Source: Crocodylus rhombifer (Eukaryota; Chordata; Crocodylia; Crocodylidae). From it: a stretch of 64,000 nt of DNA. This document shows positions 52,664 through 63,329 of this stretch, one piece after another. The notes under the pieces were generated by a model that did not search any database, was not told the origin of the DNA, and saw nothing but the letters and a program-made list of their open reading frames with translations. How positions within the stretch are numbered: the first letter of the stretch is position 1; each line of letters opens with the position of its first letter. A program made the translations under genes and the position numbers. The stretch is taken from positions 117,650 to 181,649 of the forward strand of contig JAVSML010001089.1 in assembly GCA_038503035.1 (NCBI GenBank), written 5' to 3'.

Positions 52664-54740
52664 CTTTTCATAGTTTCATAGTAGCTAGGGTCAGGACGAA
52701 CCTGAACAGATCATCTAGCCTGACCCCCTGCCACAGGCAGGAATGAATACTGGGTTCACAACACCCCAGACAGGTGATCATCTAACCTCTTTTTGAATTT
52801 ACCCAAGGTAGGGGTGAGGACCACTTCCCTGGGAAGTTCCTTCCAGATTTTGGCCACCCTAACTGTAAAATATTGCCTCCTGATCTCTAACCTAAACCTA
52901 TTCTCCATCAACTTATTACCACCCAGGTGGTGCTGGGGAGAATAGGGCTCTTCTTATTTGCTGTTGATCTCCCCTGATGAGTTTGTAGGCAGCCACCAGG
53001 TGCCCCCTCAGCTTCCTCTTGCCAAGGCTGAAAAGGTTCAGGTCCCTCAGTCTCTCCTCATAGTCTCTCCTGCTGTCCTTGCACCAAGTGGCTGGCCCTC
53101 CTCTAAACTCTCTCCGGGCTGGCCTCATCCTTTGTAAAGTGCGGCGCCCAGTACTGGATGCAGTACTCCAATTGCAGCCTGACCCATGTCGCATAGAGGG
53201 GGAGCATCACATCTCTGGACCGGCTTGAGATACATCTTTGGATGCATAACAAGGTATGGCTGGCCTTGCTGGCTGCGGTCTGGCACTGGTGGCTCATGTT
53301 CATCTTGGAGTCAATAATGATTCCAAGATCCCTTTCTGCCTCTGTGCTTTCAAGAGGGGAACTCCCCAGCCTGTATGTTTGCTGTGGATTCCTTCTCCCA
53401 AGGTGCAGCACCCTGCATTTGTCTACATTGAACCCCATCCTATTCTCATCTGCCCACTTTTGTAGTCTGTCTAAATCTATTTGCAGCCTCTCTTTTCCTT
53501 CAAATGTGTCCACCTCACCCCACATCTTAGTGTCATCAACAAACTTGGATAGTGTGCTTTCCACCCCTCGTCCAAGTCGCTGGGATACCCCACTGCTCAC
53601 ATCTCACCAAGGTGAGTACAACTCGTCCACCACTACTCTCTGGGTGCGCCCCATCAGCCAGTTTTTTACCCATCCAACTGTGTAGGCATCAATACCACAG
53701 TTGCTTAGTTTATTGATGAGGATGGGGTGAGAGACAGTGTCAAAGGCCTTCTTAAAGTCTAGAAAGACTATGTCCATGGTGACACCATCATCCAAGGATT
53801 TAGTTACTTGGTCATAAAAGGCAATCGGGTTGGTCAGAGTTTTTGTTGTCCTTAATCCTGGACGCTAGCCTGAGTTCCAGCTCTGCCTTGGCCTTCCTAA
53901 TAGCCCTCCTACATTTCCAGGCTGAGGAGGAGTATTCCTCCTTGGTGATAGCTCCTCCCTTCCACTGGTTGTTCGCCCCGCTTTTAGTCCTCAGGCATTC
54001 CTGAATGCCGTTGCTGAGCCAGGCGGGTTTCTGAGCACTCTTACCCCCCTTGCTTCTTTCAGAGACTGTTACCCTTTGGGCCTGGAGGATCGCCCCCTTA
54101 AGGTACATCCATCTTTCGTGGACTCCCATCTCCTCTACCTTCTGCAACTTCAGTGCCTCCCCCACTAGTCTCCTAAGCTCATTGAAGCCAAAGGCTTTAG
54201 CCTTGGTGTAAGCCCTTGACATCCTGTGTTGGATAGTGAAATCCAGCAGGTGATGATTGCTATTGATCAGGTGGTCAAGGACCTGCAGTCCCTTCATCAG
54301 GTCATCCCCCATGGCCAGGACCAGATCTAGCAAGGTGTTACACCTAGTGGAGCTGTGCACTTTCTGGATAAGGTGAAGGTCCTGTAATACAGCCAGAAAC
54401 CTACGCGAGCAGTCAGACCTGGCTGTCTGCTCCTCCCAGTGAATGTCTGGATAGTTTAGGTCACCCATGACAAAACCATCCCTTGACCGCCTCCATAAGC
54501 TAACTGGAGAAGTCCTGGTCCAGCTATTCCCCCTGGTTGGGTGGTCTGTAGTAGATACCCACCATAAGATCCCTTTCGCCACACCCCCCTTGTAGTTTGA
54601 CCCACAGTGTCTCTGCCCGACCCTCCTCTAATCCAAAGCTAATCTTTGATGATGTGAGGAGCTCTTTGACATAGAGCGCAACCCCTACCTTTTCTTGGCA
54701 ACCCAAGACATAGAGCACAACCCCTGCCCTTTTCTTGGCT
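52664..54740 (-). mobile_element. CR1 LINE, minus strand, internally deleted
   Basis: The 3' end lies at 52664 (minus strand ends ...GCTACTATGAAACTATGAAA) and sequence runs back to the middle of the endonuclease at ~54740, where a ~39-bp segment is tandemly duplicated (54668-54698 and 54707-54738). Compared with the copy at 43789, ~570 bp between the linker and the RT, and ~45 bp in the RT, are absent. Confidence 0.94.
52916..54738 (-). pseudogene. CR1 ORF2 with two internal deletions
   Basis: Read 5' to 3' on the minus strand. Endonuclease: VGVALYVKE, Y-Y-R-P-P, then GDLNYPDIHWEEQTA and LLDLVLAMGDD, but the final motif reads N-S-N-H-H instead of S-D-H. The linker to RLASRIKDNKN then jumps directly to L-T-N-P-I-A-F-Y-D-Q, losing the RT fingers and first motifs. 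FLDFKKAFDTVSHPILINKL keeps the first catalytic Asp. A second deletion removes the S-V-L-G...F-I-S part after G-V-S-Q, and the frame shifts into a run holding FVDD and on to LEYCIQYWAPHF and KRKLRGHLVAAYKLIRG. It is dead at several points. Confidence 0.9.
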
Positions 54741-56629
54741 ATAGATTGACATCATGAGAAACTGGCATAAATTAGACCATCCCAGAGGCTGCTGTGGGAA
54801 TTAAGAAATGTAATGAATATGTGATGGGGTGTTTTACCAAAAACAAGCATAACTATATAGGTATCCATGAGTTGAGAGAAAGGAAGAGAGAAAGAGAAAC
54901 AGAAGGAGAGACAGATAGTCACCTGTAATGAAAATGCTAATGCCATCACAGAGGAGCATGAAAAGACATAAATGTGCTAATCTTGGGGCATGTGATGCCA
55001 GCCTGCATACAAGTATTTCCTGGGAAATCTAGAGCACTTTGGCAAAGGAAGTGTCACTGATGCGTGGAAGAGGAAATGTGTGAAGTTTCCAGCTACGGAA
55101 TGAGAAATCTAGGGGTAAAAATGGAATGGAAATGTTCTTTGTTAGTGTGAGCTGATCTGCTGGAACCAATCAGCATGGGACAGCTAGAATAGCCTTTGCT
55201 AGCCCGGTTGTTACATACCCTGATCAAATGCAAGGAACTATATTTACTCTGTGGGTTATAGGTATTATAACACTATCTAGTGTATAGTTAGTATTTTGTT
55301 ATAGTACTTTAGAACATTCATTTCACCTACCTGTACAACTGCTATTGGCCTTTAGATTTAATAAAGGTATTTTAGCTGAATTACTGACTGGGTCATTTGG
55401 AATTCCAATAGCTGCCTTGATCAATACCCGGAGTTAGATAGGACCCTCACCTGGCTCTGCAACCAAGCTGTCTCCACCTTCTTAGTTTCTACTTTCTGAG
55501 CTGAGCAGAGCTTTGCTAGAATGGAGAATCAGGCCCTTAATCTGCCATGATCCACAGGCAAAATCAACAAAGGAGAATTATTTAAGAACATGTTCAATTT
55601 TTGACCCACCTGCAAAACATGCTGTGTGCTCTTTTCTTAAGGTAAATAGGAAAGGGGAGTCCAAGGGAGAGAAAATCGAGTGCACAATTCATTAATCTCA
55701 TTAAGTTTAGAAAAGCAAATAGATCCAGTCAATACTGAAAAATGAGCTAACTTATATTTTTCAATTTCAAAGACACTGCAGCATTGATTAGCCAAAGCTG
55801 ACTGCAGAGGACTAGTTGCATGACACAATATGATTGATTGTTGGTGGAGAGACTGAGGACTCAGGGGCAGTGCTTTGGTAATCTGTAAAAGAGCAGCAGT
55901 AACAGTGTTGATTCATGTGTAACACCACACTACTTCCTGATGCTGCTGAAAAAGCATCTAACATCACAGGGATGACAGTGCAATGGGGCACAACTATCAG
56001 CCAGTGCTACAACAGTAAGGTCAGTATCAATATGTAATGGCAGAACTGCAGGAAGTGCTCATATAATGTCCCATATTACCTCAGGGCTGTCGGTCTTTCT
56101 GGGAACGCCCAATTCATAAAAGCTTGACTATTAGAATCCACAGGGGCTGAATCTCTTTTTACTTTTGTATCAGAGTAAACAGGCAATTTAACTGGAAGGA
56201 GAATCAGGTCCATTAAATGCAGAAGTGTAGCTTTCATTTGGTGTTTGTCTGGACTGCAAGCTGGTTACAGGCTGACTGCTCTAAATAGAGATGGTAGTTG
56301 TTAAGCAATGGTGCTGGGAGGACTCAAAATATGTTCTAATTCCTTGGCAGACTAGGCTGCTCCATTGCTTAGTATGATGTACTCTCTTAATCACTCTCCA
56401 AGAGAATAATGTGGCAAATGGTGAAATGATCTCCTAGTTGGACACTGATTAATTCACTCCCAAATATAGGATGAAGCTTTTCTTTCCAGTTGACTTTTAA
56501 ATGTGGGGGAGGAGGAAGATGGCAGCCCCCAAATATGCTTTACATTTCCAAATTGCTTTGAAAGAGTATTGCTTTTGTCATACAAGCCTATCTAGCTTAT
56601 ATACTTTGGCCTATCACCACTGCAGGTAA
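54741..56629. other. No recognised feature
   Basis: Anonymous DNA; a purine-rich run near 54880-54915. No exon, RNA or repeat end supported. Confidence 0.45.
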
Positions 56630-56740
56630 GCTCCTCGCAGTCTTTAATGCTGTCTGCACAACACCCTTGTGAGGCAGGGCAGAGATATTATCCCTATTTT
56701 CTGGATGGAAAAATGAAGTGCAGAGAGGCTAAGAATCAGA
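56630..56740 (-). repeat. MIR SINE fragment
   Basis: AACACCCTTGTGAGGCAGGG, TATTATCCCTATTTTCTGGA and GAAGTGCAGAGAGGCTAAG are the reverse complement of the MIR 3' half (counterparts of CTCTGAGCCTC, AATGGGGATAATA, CCTCGCAGGGTTGTTGTGAG). Confidence 0.68.
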
Positions 56741-57186
56741 TCCACAAGGGTATCTAGGCATCTAACTCCTATGTCAACATTGAATTTACCAGTGAAAACA
56801 GATTATACATCTAAATACCTTTGTGGATCTGGGTCTACATGATGTGGTAAAGTAGCAAGCTCTGAATAGCCCACTTGGCACTACATATACATTTTCAATT
56901 GTCCTATTACAGTCCAATTACATAGAGTAAATGTCTAGCAAAGGTGTTCCAGTACTCCTGCATTAGGGAGCTCACATTTTGGTTTTGGGACTCCAGTCAC
57001 AACCAGAATAATACATACACCTGTGGTTATGGTCACTTCATCCTGGAGGGAAGGTACGGGCTGCAAAATGTTCTCATGCCCCCCAGTGTCTGGTCATAGT
57101 GCAGCATGGAGCCTGGAGGGGAAGACTCTCGAATGGCTGGCTGCTGAGAGGGCTGTGAAAGGGGTAGAAAGTAGCTCAATCTAAAG
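56741..57186. other. No recognised feature
   Basis: Anonymous DNA. Confidence 0.4.
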
Positions 57187-57305
57187 CAGTGGTTTTCAAC
57201 CTTTTTGGACTTAATGCACCCTTCACTGGACTCGAGACACCCCTCCGTAACTTTTGCAAATTGACTGGCAACCATTTTCAAAAACTAATTTATATATTAC
57301 AATGT
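57187..57305. mobile_element. hAT-like element, left end only
   Basis: CAGTGGTTTTCAACCTTTTT at 57187 is a hAT-type terminus, followed by GCACCC...GACTCGAGACACCCC as in related elements. No right terminus was found before the CR1 tip. Confidence 0.5.
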
Positions 57306-57311
57306 TAAGCT

Positions 57312-57353
57312 CCTTTCTGAGGTCCCTTCCAACTCTAATTTTCTATGATTCTT
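57312..57353 (+). mobile_element. CR1 3' tip
   Basis: CTGAGGTCCCTTCCAACTCT followed by TTTTCTATGATTC is the last ~40 bp of a CR1. Confidence 0.6.
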
Positions 57354-57354
57354 C

Positions 57355-57695
57355 TTTTTTCTTTCTTACACAGGGGCTGGGCAGTAGGGGTGGGGAATCC
57401 TCCAGGGGGGGACAAGCCTAAGCCTGGCTTATCTGCTTATCTCCTCGTATTTACTGGCTTTCTTGTATGCATACCAGCCCATGGCTTCTTTACTATTCAT
57501 TCCATCCAGGAAGAGCACACACCAACTGCAGATGCTTCCTCAGCCTGATAAAGGGTGTTTAATACCCAAAAACCTTGCAAAGAAGAATTTTCCAACTATT
57601 GAGTTGGTCTAATAAAAGATATCAGACTTACCCAAAGAACCTTGTCTGTCTATGTCCTTAGACCAACAGAGCTACAACCTATAACCCTGTATCTC
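57355..57695 (+). repeat. Interspersed repeat with CCAACTATTGAGTTGGTCTAATAAAAGATATCA motif, copy 1
   Basis: Key blocks are CCTGATAAAGGGTGTTTAAT, AACCTTGCAAAGAAGAATTT, TTGGTCTAATAAAAGATATC and CCTTAGACCAACAGAGCTAC. The second half recurs at 58309-58395. It resembles the 3' end of a widely dispersed sauropsid repeat whose class I cannot state with confidence. Confidence 0.5.
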
Positions 57696-57749
57696 TTCAT
57701 ACCTCACCTATCTACTCATATTTCACAGAATCCTTCAAAGGATATAGCA

Positions 57750-57938
57750 CAGGGGTGGGCAAAATGTGGCCCACGGGCCAGATGTGGTCCACCAGGCCAT
57801 TCTATCCAGCCCACAGGACCACTAAAAAAATTAGAAAATTAATACTTATGTGCCCCTGGCTGCCTGTCATGTGGCCCTTGATGGTTTGCCAAAACTCAGT
57901 AAGTGGCCCTAACCGCCCAAAATAATTGCTCACCCCTG
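57750..57938. mobile_element. hAT-type MITE, 189 bp
   Basis: Left end CAGGGGTGGGCAAAATGTGG and minus-strand right end CAGGGGTGAGCAATTATTTT form the inverted repeat. Flanks ATATAGCA (57742-57749) and ATATAGGA (57939-57946) match at 7 of 8, the expected 8-bp target duplication. GTGGCCC / GGGCCA subterminal repeats are present. Confidence 0.93.
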
Positions 57939-58308
57939 ATATAGGAGCATCCCAGGGTGTCCCAGCACTTTGGTTGAAGATTGTAGATCTAAAGAAACAG
58001 GTTAAAGCCTCAAGACTTGCTAAAAACTTGGATTATTAATTCAGAAACTCTGATCTTTTTTTTCTTGGAAGAGAGGAGAAGAGACCCCTCACTCAGATTT
58101 CATTACAACACTGCTGTAAACTACCACTGTGTTGGGAATCATGCTTTTGACATGGACCGGCATTTGAGTTTACAGCAGCACTATGGCAGAATCTGAGTGA
58201 GGACTGTCTCCTTAGTCCAGAAGAGAAAGCATCCAGTCTCTGAATTAATAATCTAAGATTTTAGCAAGTCCTGTGGCTTTCTCCTCAGCCTTAAGGAAGA
58301 CTACTGGG

Positions 58309-58395
58309 CTACCTGAAAGCTTGCCTATGTCTATACCAACCATACAGTTGGTCCAATAAAATATATCATCCACAAGAATTCTTGCCTCTTAGTAT
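58309..58395 (+). repeat. Same repeat as 57355-57695, copy 2 (degenerate)
   Basis: ACCTGAAAGCTTGCCTATGT and CAGTTGGTCCAATAAAATAT line up with the corresponding blocks in copy 1. Confidence 0.5.
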
Positions 58396-61300
58396 CACTT
58401 CCCACTTCTGAAAATTGTGGCCATGGTGTCTGATAGTCTTGTACATATGCTCAACATTCAGGCAGATATGATATGCAGTCTGACTTACAGCATGTGTGTT
58501 GGCACTTTGCTCTTCATTTCCCACATAAGAAATAGCAGGGTGAGATGGGAATCAATGAAGAGACAAACTCTTTCCTGGTACAAATGAACTGAAAGCAATT
58601 TGGCCATTAACTGCTTAGCTACTACTATTACTTACCAGATAATGTATGTAATGCTTCTGCTGGTGATGTTACAGAGGTGCTGCAGGGAAGGGGAAGCTGC
58701 TTGCTGCTACGTTTGGCTGATCATTTGTGATGGTGTGACTGTCTGAGTGAAACTGCATGGAGGCTGAGAGGGCTGTGAAAAAAGGAAAGGCAGACACACC
58801 TCATAGGCTTGGGAGGAAGAATGAGAACTGATGCTCACGTTATCATTTTGGGAGGAGCTGAGATACTTCAGTGAGGGATACTATCCCTGCTCTTTGACAG
58901 AGAAGGAAGTTCAGGGTTTTTCTCTGAAACTTAAAGGGGGATAGAGAGGATAAAATTGCTCTATGTGTTTTTAAAAAAATGAAGATTTTTTTCTGATACT
59001 TATATGTGAAATTAAGAGATTAATAAGCTTAATATCTAAAAATGAATCTTTCCATATGAGTTTTTACACATTCAAAAGCAGCTTGAGGCAGCAAAGGAAG
59101 TCAAAGAAAAGGTGGTGGTTAATTTAGTGCACTAAAATGTACATATCCATAACTAGCGATGGCTTTGGAGTGCTGACTAAACATCGTGTGTACACCTGTT
59201 CCACTGCCTTGTTGCAGCAGCATTGAATGCAACACCATTTCCCTGTGATTATGCGCAGAAAAAAAAGTCTAGGGATCATCAGAAAGAGAGATCCCTTGCT
59301 CAAGAGAGGTAGAAGGAAGGGCAGGTTGGTTTATAGACTGCTTATAGATTATTTCACACAGCTTGCATAGTTTATAGCCTGTTTTGTCAGATGCTAGTTT
59401 CAGAGAGCAGAGGTACTAAATAAAAAGGAATATATTAGTCAAAGTACAATGGATAGAAGAAGAGGGAGAAAAGGGTAGAGGGAGGGGATTGCTGAAACAG
59501 GCAAAGGTGGGTTAAAGAGATCACAAGGGACTAAGCAAAGCTGTTTACCCACTGAGGGACATAGCCACTTATAAAAACTTATTCAGGTATGGTGGTCAGG
59601 ATCTACAGTCCCTGTTGAAACCATCCTTAACACAATCCAGTCTGTGGATGATTTCTTCCTCCTCAATTTCATGTTCAAGTCAGTTTTTAAAGTTTTATTG
59701 TTCAGGAACGGTGACTCTGGAGTCAAGTGATGGACTGTCCCTGAAGGTTAAATGGTTCTGGCACAGGCTTGTGTGGCAGGCTTTTTACCTCTCTCAGGAG
59801 TGGTAGAAATTTTTACTTTAAAAAAAGGTAGTGGCAACACACATCTCTGTAGCTACAAACAGCCTATGTTTTCATTTGTTTAATCCCTCTCTTAGTCGTA
59901 TAATATTGTATTACTGTTTTCAAAGGCCACTCATTGCCATCTATATTGTGGCTTTGTCACAAGCTTTAAGTAAGAGCAAGTCAAGGTTGAGAGTCCCACA
60001 CTGCATTTCATTCAGAGATGTGATTGCAGGGAGCACAGGTACCTGTGCTAGCTTTAAGTTAGCCATTTTGGGTACCAAATAGCAGTAAAGCTGTGACAAC
60101 GTGACTTTCAGTATAGTCTGGATGCTTGAGTATGTACCCAGGGTCCCAGGCATGTTTGTACAACCTGTACTACTAGTTGGTGTTGCCATGCCTACACTGC
60201 TCTCAGTACCTGACCTGCTTTGTATGTAGCATAAGTTACCCATAGGTTATGTTCAGCAGGTTGGGGTGGGGCAGAAACATTCATCCCACACTCCCCTATC
60301 TGTGTTGGAGAGAGTACAGGGCCCGCAGAAGGCTGATCTGTTCCTGACATGGTGCCTTGCAATATGGGAATCCTGTACACAGGAGTACAGGGGTGCTTCA
60401 TCTTTCCTTTTTTTCCCCCCTTGCAGACAAATACAATCAGGCACTTTTAAAAAGCAACCTGATAAACAGCAGTCAAAGAAAGAAATATACTTAAGAACAA
60501 TCTGTCTCTATACATGACTGTGTACATACAGCATAATTTGTGCAAAAACAACATATAGCTCCATATTTATTGCATTCATATTCACCCAACAATTGAGTAC
60601 TGTGGGCCATTCATCATCTTTTCACTTGGATGACTCATGATTTATGCTTTGTGGCTGTTTGTCTAAATCATGGGATGGTTTCTGCTCCCTGATTGAAATT
60701 CTGAAACATTTGAAGAGCCTGGTCCTGAAAATGTTTATTCAGGTAAATGTCTTTGCTTCAGTGAGTAACTCCCACTAGCCTCAACCAGATTATTCATGTG
60801 TCTAAAGTTGTAGGCATGCTCGTTGCCTGTAACAGCACCCAAAGAGTAAATGTCACATTTCTAATATGAACTTTTTGGGCAAATTACTTTGTACTTAAAC
60901 TTGAGTTACTTTCAGGAATCATACAAATGTTTATAGAATCCCTTGCTGTTGTACTAGAATTTGTGAATCGTGATTTGTACAGCTCTGTAAACCATACAAA
61001 AGCAATGTTTCTATTCAGTCATATTTATAGATAATTTTAGATTTGGTCCATTCTTTTGTCCTCTAGTATAGGAGTAAAGGGTAACTTGAAATTGAAGGAC
61101 TGCATGTTTAGAAGAAAAAGAGGAAAGTACTGTTGTATGCAGTGTATAGTCATTCACTGCCACAGAATGTAATTCAGCTACATACTGCGTTGTTGGATTT
61201 AAAAAGAACTAGTTTACAACCAGTAATAACATTTGTGGCTATTTGAGCTAAGTTAATGAAAAAGATAATCAAATCTCATGGTTCACGGCATAAGCTTAAA

Positions 61301-61827
61301 TCTCCAGGGGTCATAAAAAGTCACAGAATAAACTGGAAGGGTGTATAGGGAGGAAGGGTCTAGCTAGAAATAAAGGTCACCTTTGCTCAGAAGCATCACA
61401 TTTCAGTCACCAGTGGAGACAGAAGAGTGGATCAGACATACAAAGGATATGTTGCATTATCAAGCAATGATATTTAATACCTTGCGAACAGGTTTCTATT
61501 GTTCCTAGTCATTTGTCTCTGAGCACTGATTGTCTCTGAGCCTGGGAATCAGAATATTCAGTCACTACACAGTTACCTTTGCTTATGCCTCAGTAGATGA
61601 GTTCTGAGTTTGTGACTGTCCCTAGATGTCTTTTGAATGACCTCTCCTTTATTTTTGACTATGCATGAGCTCTTATTAATTTCTTTTTCTTTTATGTGAT
61701 TAGAACGTAACCTTACTTTATCAGTAGGCCATTAGCAACAGATTTTCCTAGTTGTCATATGTGTAGGTAATAAACTGAGTGCATATGTACCATACATATG
61801 ATGAGCATATGTCTCAGATTGGCTGGG
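58396..61827. other. No recognised feature
   Basis: The largest stretch without any recognised repeat on the right side (3.4 kb). Mostly AT-rich. Reading frames up to 100 codons have no motif, and no splice-flanked exon stands out. Confidence 0.45.
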
Positions 61828-62046
61828 ACTGTACACTGATGCCAGAAGTATGGGGAACAAGCAGGAGGAACCAGTTCTCCTGCTTTCCACTGGGCACTAT
61901 GATCTAGTAGGGATCACGAAGACCTGGTGGGACTCCTCTCATGACTGGAGCATAGCCATAAAGGGATATGTCCTTCACAGAAAGGATTGGGTAGGTGTTG
62001 GGGCAACCGTGTTGGTTAGGTGGCCAGAAGGGGGCAGGGCCAGGCC

Positions 62047-62054
62047 TTTATAAA
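62047..62054 (+). promoter_or_regulatory. TATA-like box in the LTR
   Basis: TTTATAAA flanked by GC-rich sequence, only ~51 bp from the LTR 5' end. This fits a pol II core promoter, but would imply a very short U3. Confidence 0.5.
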
Positions 62055-62077
62055 CAGCCCAGGCCGGAGCCTAGCTG

Positions 62078-62160
62078 GCAGTTCCCTTTTGGCAGCTGTA
62101 GGAGCAGGAGCTCTGTGGAGGAGCAGTTCCCTTCTGGCAGCTTGGTGTGCAGGAGCTCGG
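62078..62160. repeat. Tandem pair of ~47-bp units in the LTR
   Basis: CAGTTCCCTTTTGGCAGCTG...GCAGGAGCTC is followed by CAGTTCCCTTCTGGCAGCTT...GCAGGAGCTC. Confidence 0.85.
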
Positions 62161-62744
62161 CAGCAGACCTGAGCAGAACGGAGCCGACGGCTGCAGGCTG
62201 ATCACCCTGGCGGCTACTGCATGGTGAGGGTGGCAAGAACCCTGATGGGGAGGGTATTGTTAGAGAGCCAAGGGAGCTTAGTTCCTATGTTTGAGCGGGG
62301 AAGCTTGTTGTTGGGTTATGGCCGGTGGGCTTATGTTTCTGTTTAGTTTGTTGTGTAAACACCGGAGGACTGGGTGAGGCTGTAGGGGTGTGAGGAGGCC
62401 TCACGGGAGCTCCCCAGTTGCTTGGGGGTTCCCGGTGCCCTGTGTGGGCAAACGAGTGGTGCCTGGGATGACATAGCTGTTCAGTGCTGAGGCGGCACAG
62501 CAGGTAGCCCTGTATGGGTGATAGTGAGAGACCCGAGCAGGGCAGAGGACCCCGCCCGAGGGTCCTAACACCAGAGTGAAGCCTGTAGGGACTCGTGTTG
62601 GGCTCCAAGTGTGGGAGCCACACGAGTGAAAGCCTAGGGTGGGTGCTATAAACACAACTAGCCCAGTGAGGGTGAATCCGTGGCTATATAGAGCCCAGGG
62701 AAGGTGCTGAGAAGCCGTGGGAGCAGGCATGTGTTGAAGAGAGG

Positions 62745-62840
62745 CCCCAGGCGGGGCACGGGTAGCAAGAAGCAACCCCAAGAGGGGCATGCATGATTGA
62801 CAGTCACCCCAGGAGGGGTGCGGCCTAGAAGGCGTTCCGG
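62745..62840. repeat. Degenerate ~30-bp tandem repeat in the LTR
   Basis: Three units with the core CCCCARGMGGGGYRYG (near 62748, 62776, 62806). Confidence 0.6.
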
Positions 62841-62877
62841 AGGGTTTCCGCAGTAATAGGAACCCCGAGGAACCCAT

Positions 62878-63045
62878 AGGGGCCAGGTAAGGCTCCAGCC
62901 TCCTGAGCCTAACTGGACACGTATTATTGACAGGATCCAAAAGGGGCAGAGAGGCCAGGTAAGTTTAGGTCGCCTGAGCCTAATTGGACACTTATTATTG
63001 ACAGGAACCCAGAGGGGCCAGGAAAGGCTTAGGCCACCGACCCCA
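62878..63045. repeat. ~65-bp tandem repeat in the LTR, ~2.5 units
   Basis: Units share GGCCAGGTAAG, CGCCTGAGCCTAAYTGGACA and YTATTATTGACAGGA; the third is cut short at ACCGACCCC. Confidence 0.8.
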
Positions 63046-63090
63046 GTGGGTAAAAGCACCACCAGTAGGCCCAATAGGGCTAATGAGTAG

Positions 63091-63329
63091 AGGGGTGTCG
63101 GTTGCGTGACAAGCCCGAGGGCACCAGATAGGGGCGTCAGTTGCGTGACAAGCCCAGGGGGCACCAGGCAAGGGGCGTCGGTTGCGTGACAAGCCTGAGG
63201 GCATCAGAGAGGGGCGTTGGTTGCATGACAAGCCCAGGGGGTGCCAGGCAAGGGGCGTCGGTTGCGTGACAAGCCCGAGGGCGTCAGAGAGGGGCGTTGG
63301 TTGCGTGACAAGCCCAGGGGTGCTGGGCA
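63091..63329. repeat. Alternating 39/41-bp tandem array in the LTR, six units
   Basis: Units start at 63091, 63130, 63171, 63210, 63251 and 63290, each with AGGGGYGTYRGTTGCRTGAC followed by AAGCCY. Odd units (39 bp) continue GAGGGC.YCAGA and even units (40-41 bp) CAGGGGG.GCCAGGCA, so the true repeat is an ~80-bp dimer present three times. Confidence 0.92.

Noticed and set aside
63091..63329. CRISPR-like array
   Set aside because: Units are contiguous tandem repeats without unique spacers, in a eukaryotic LTR.
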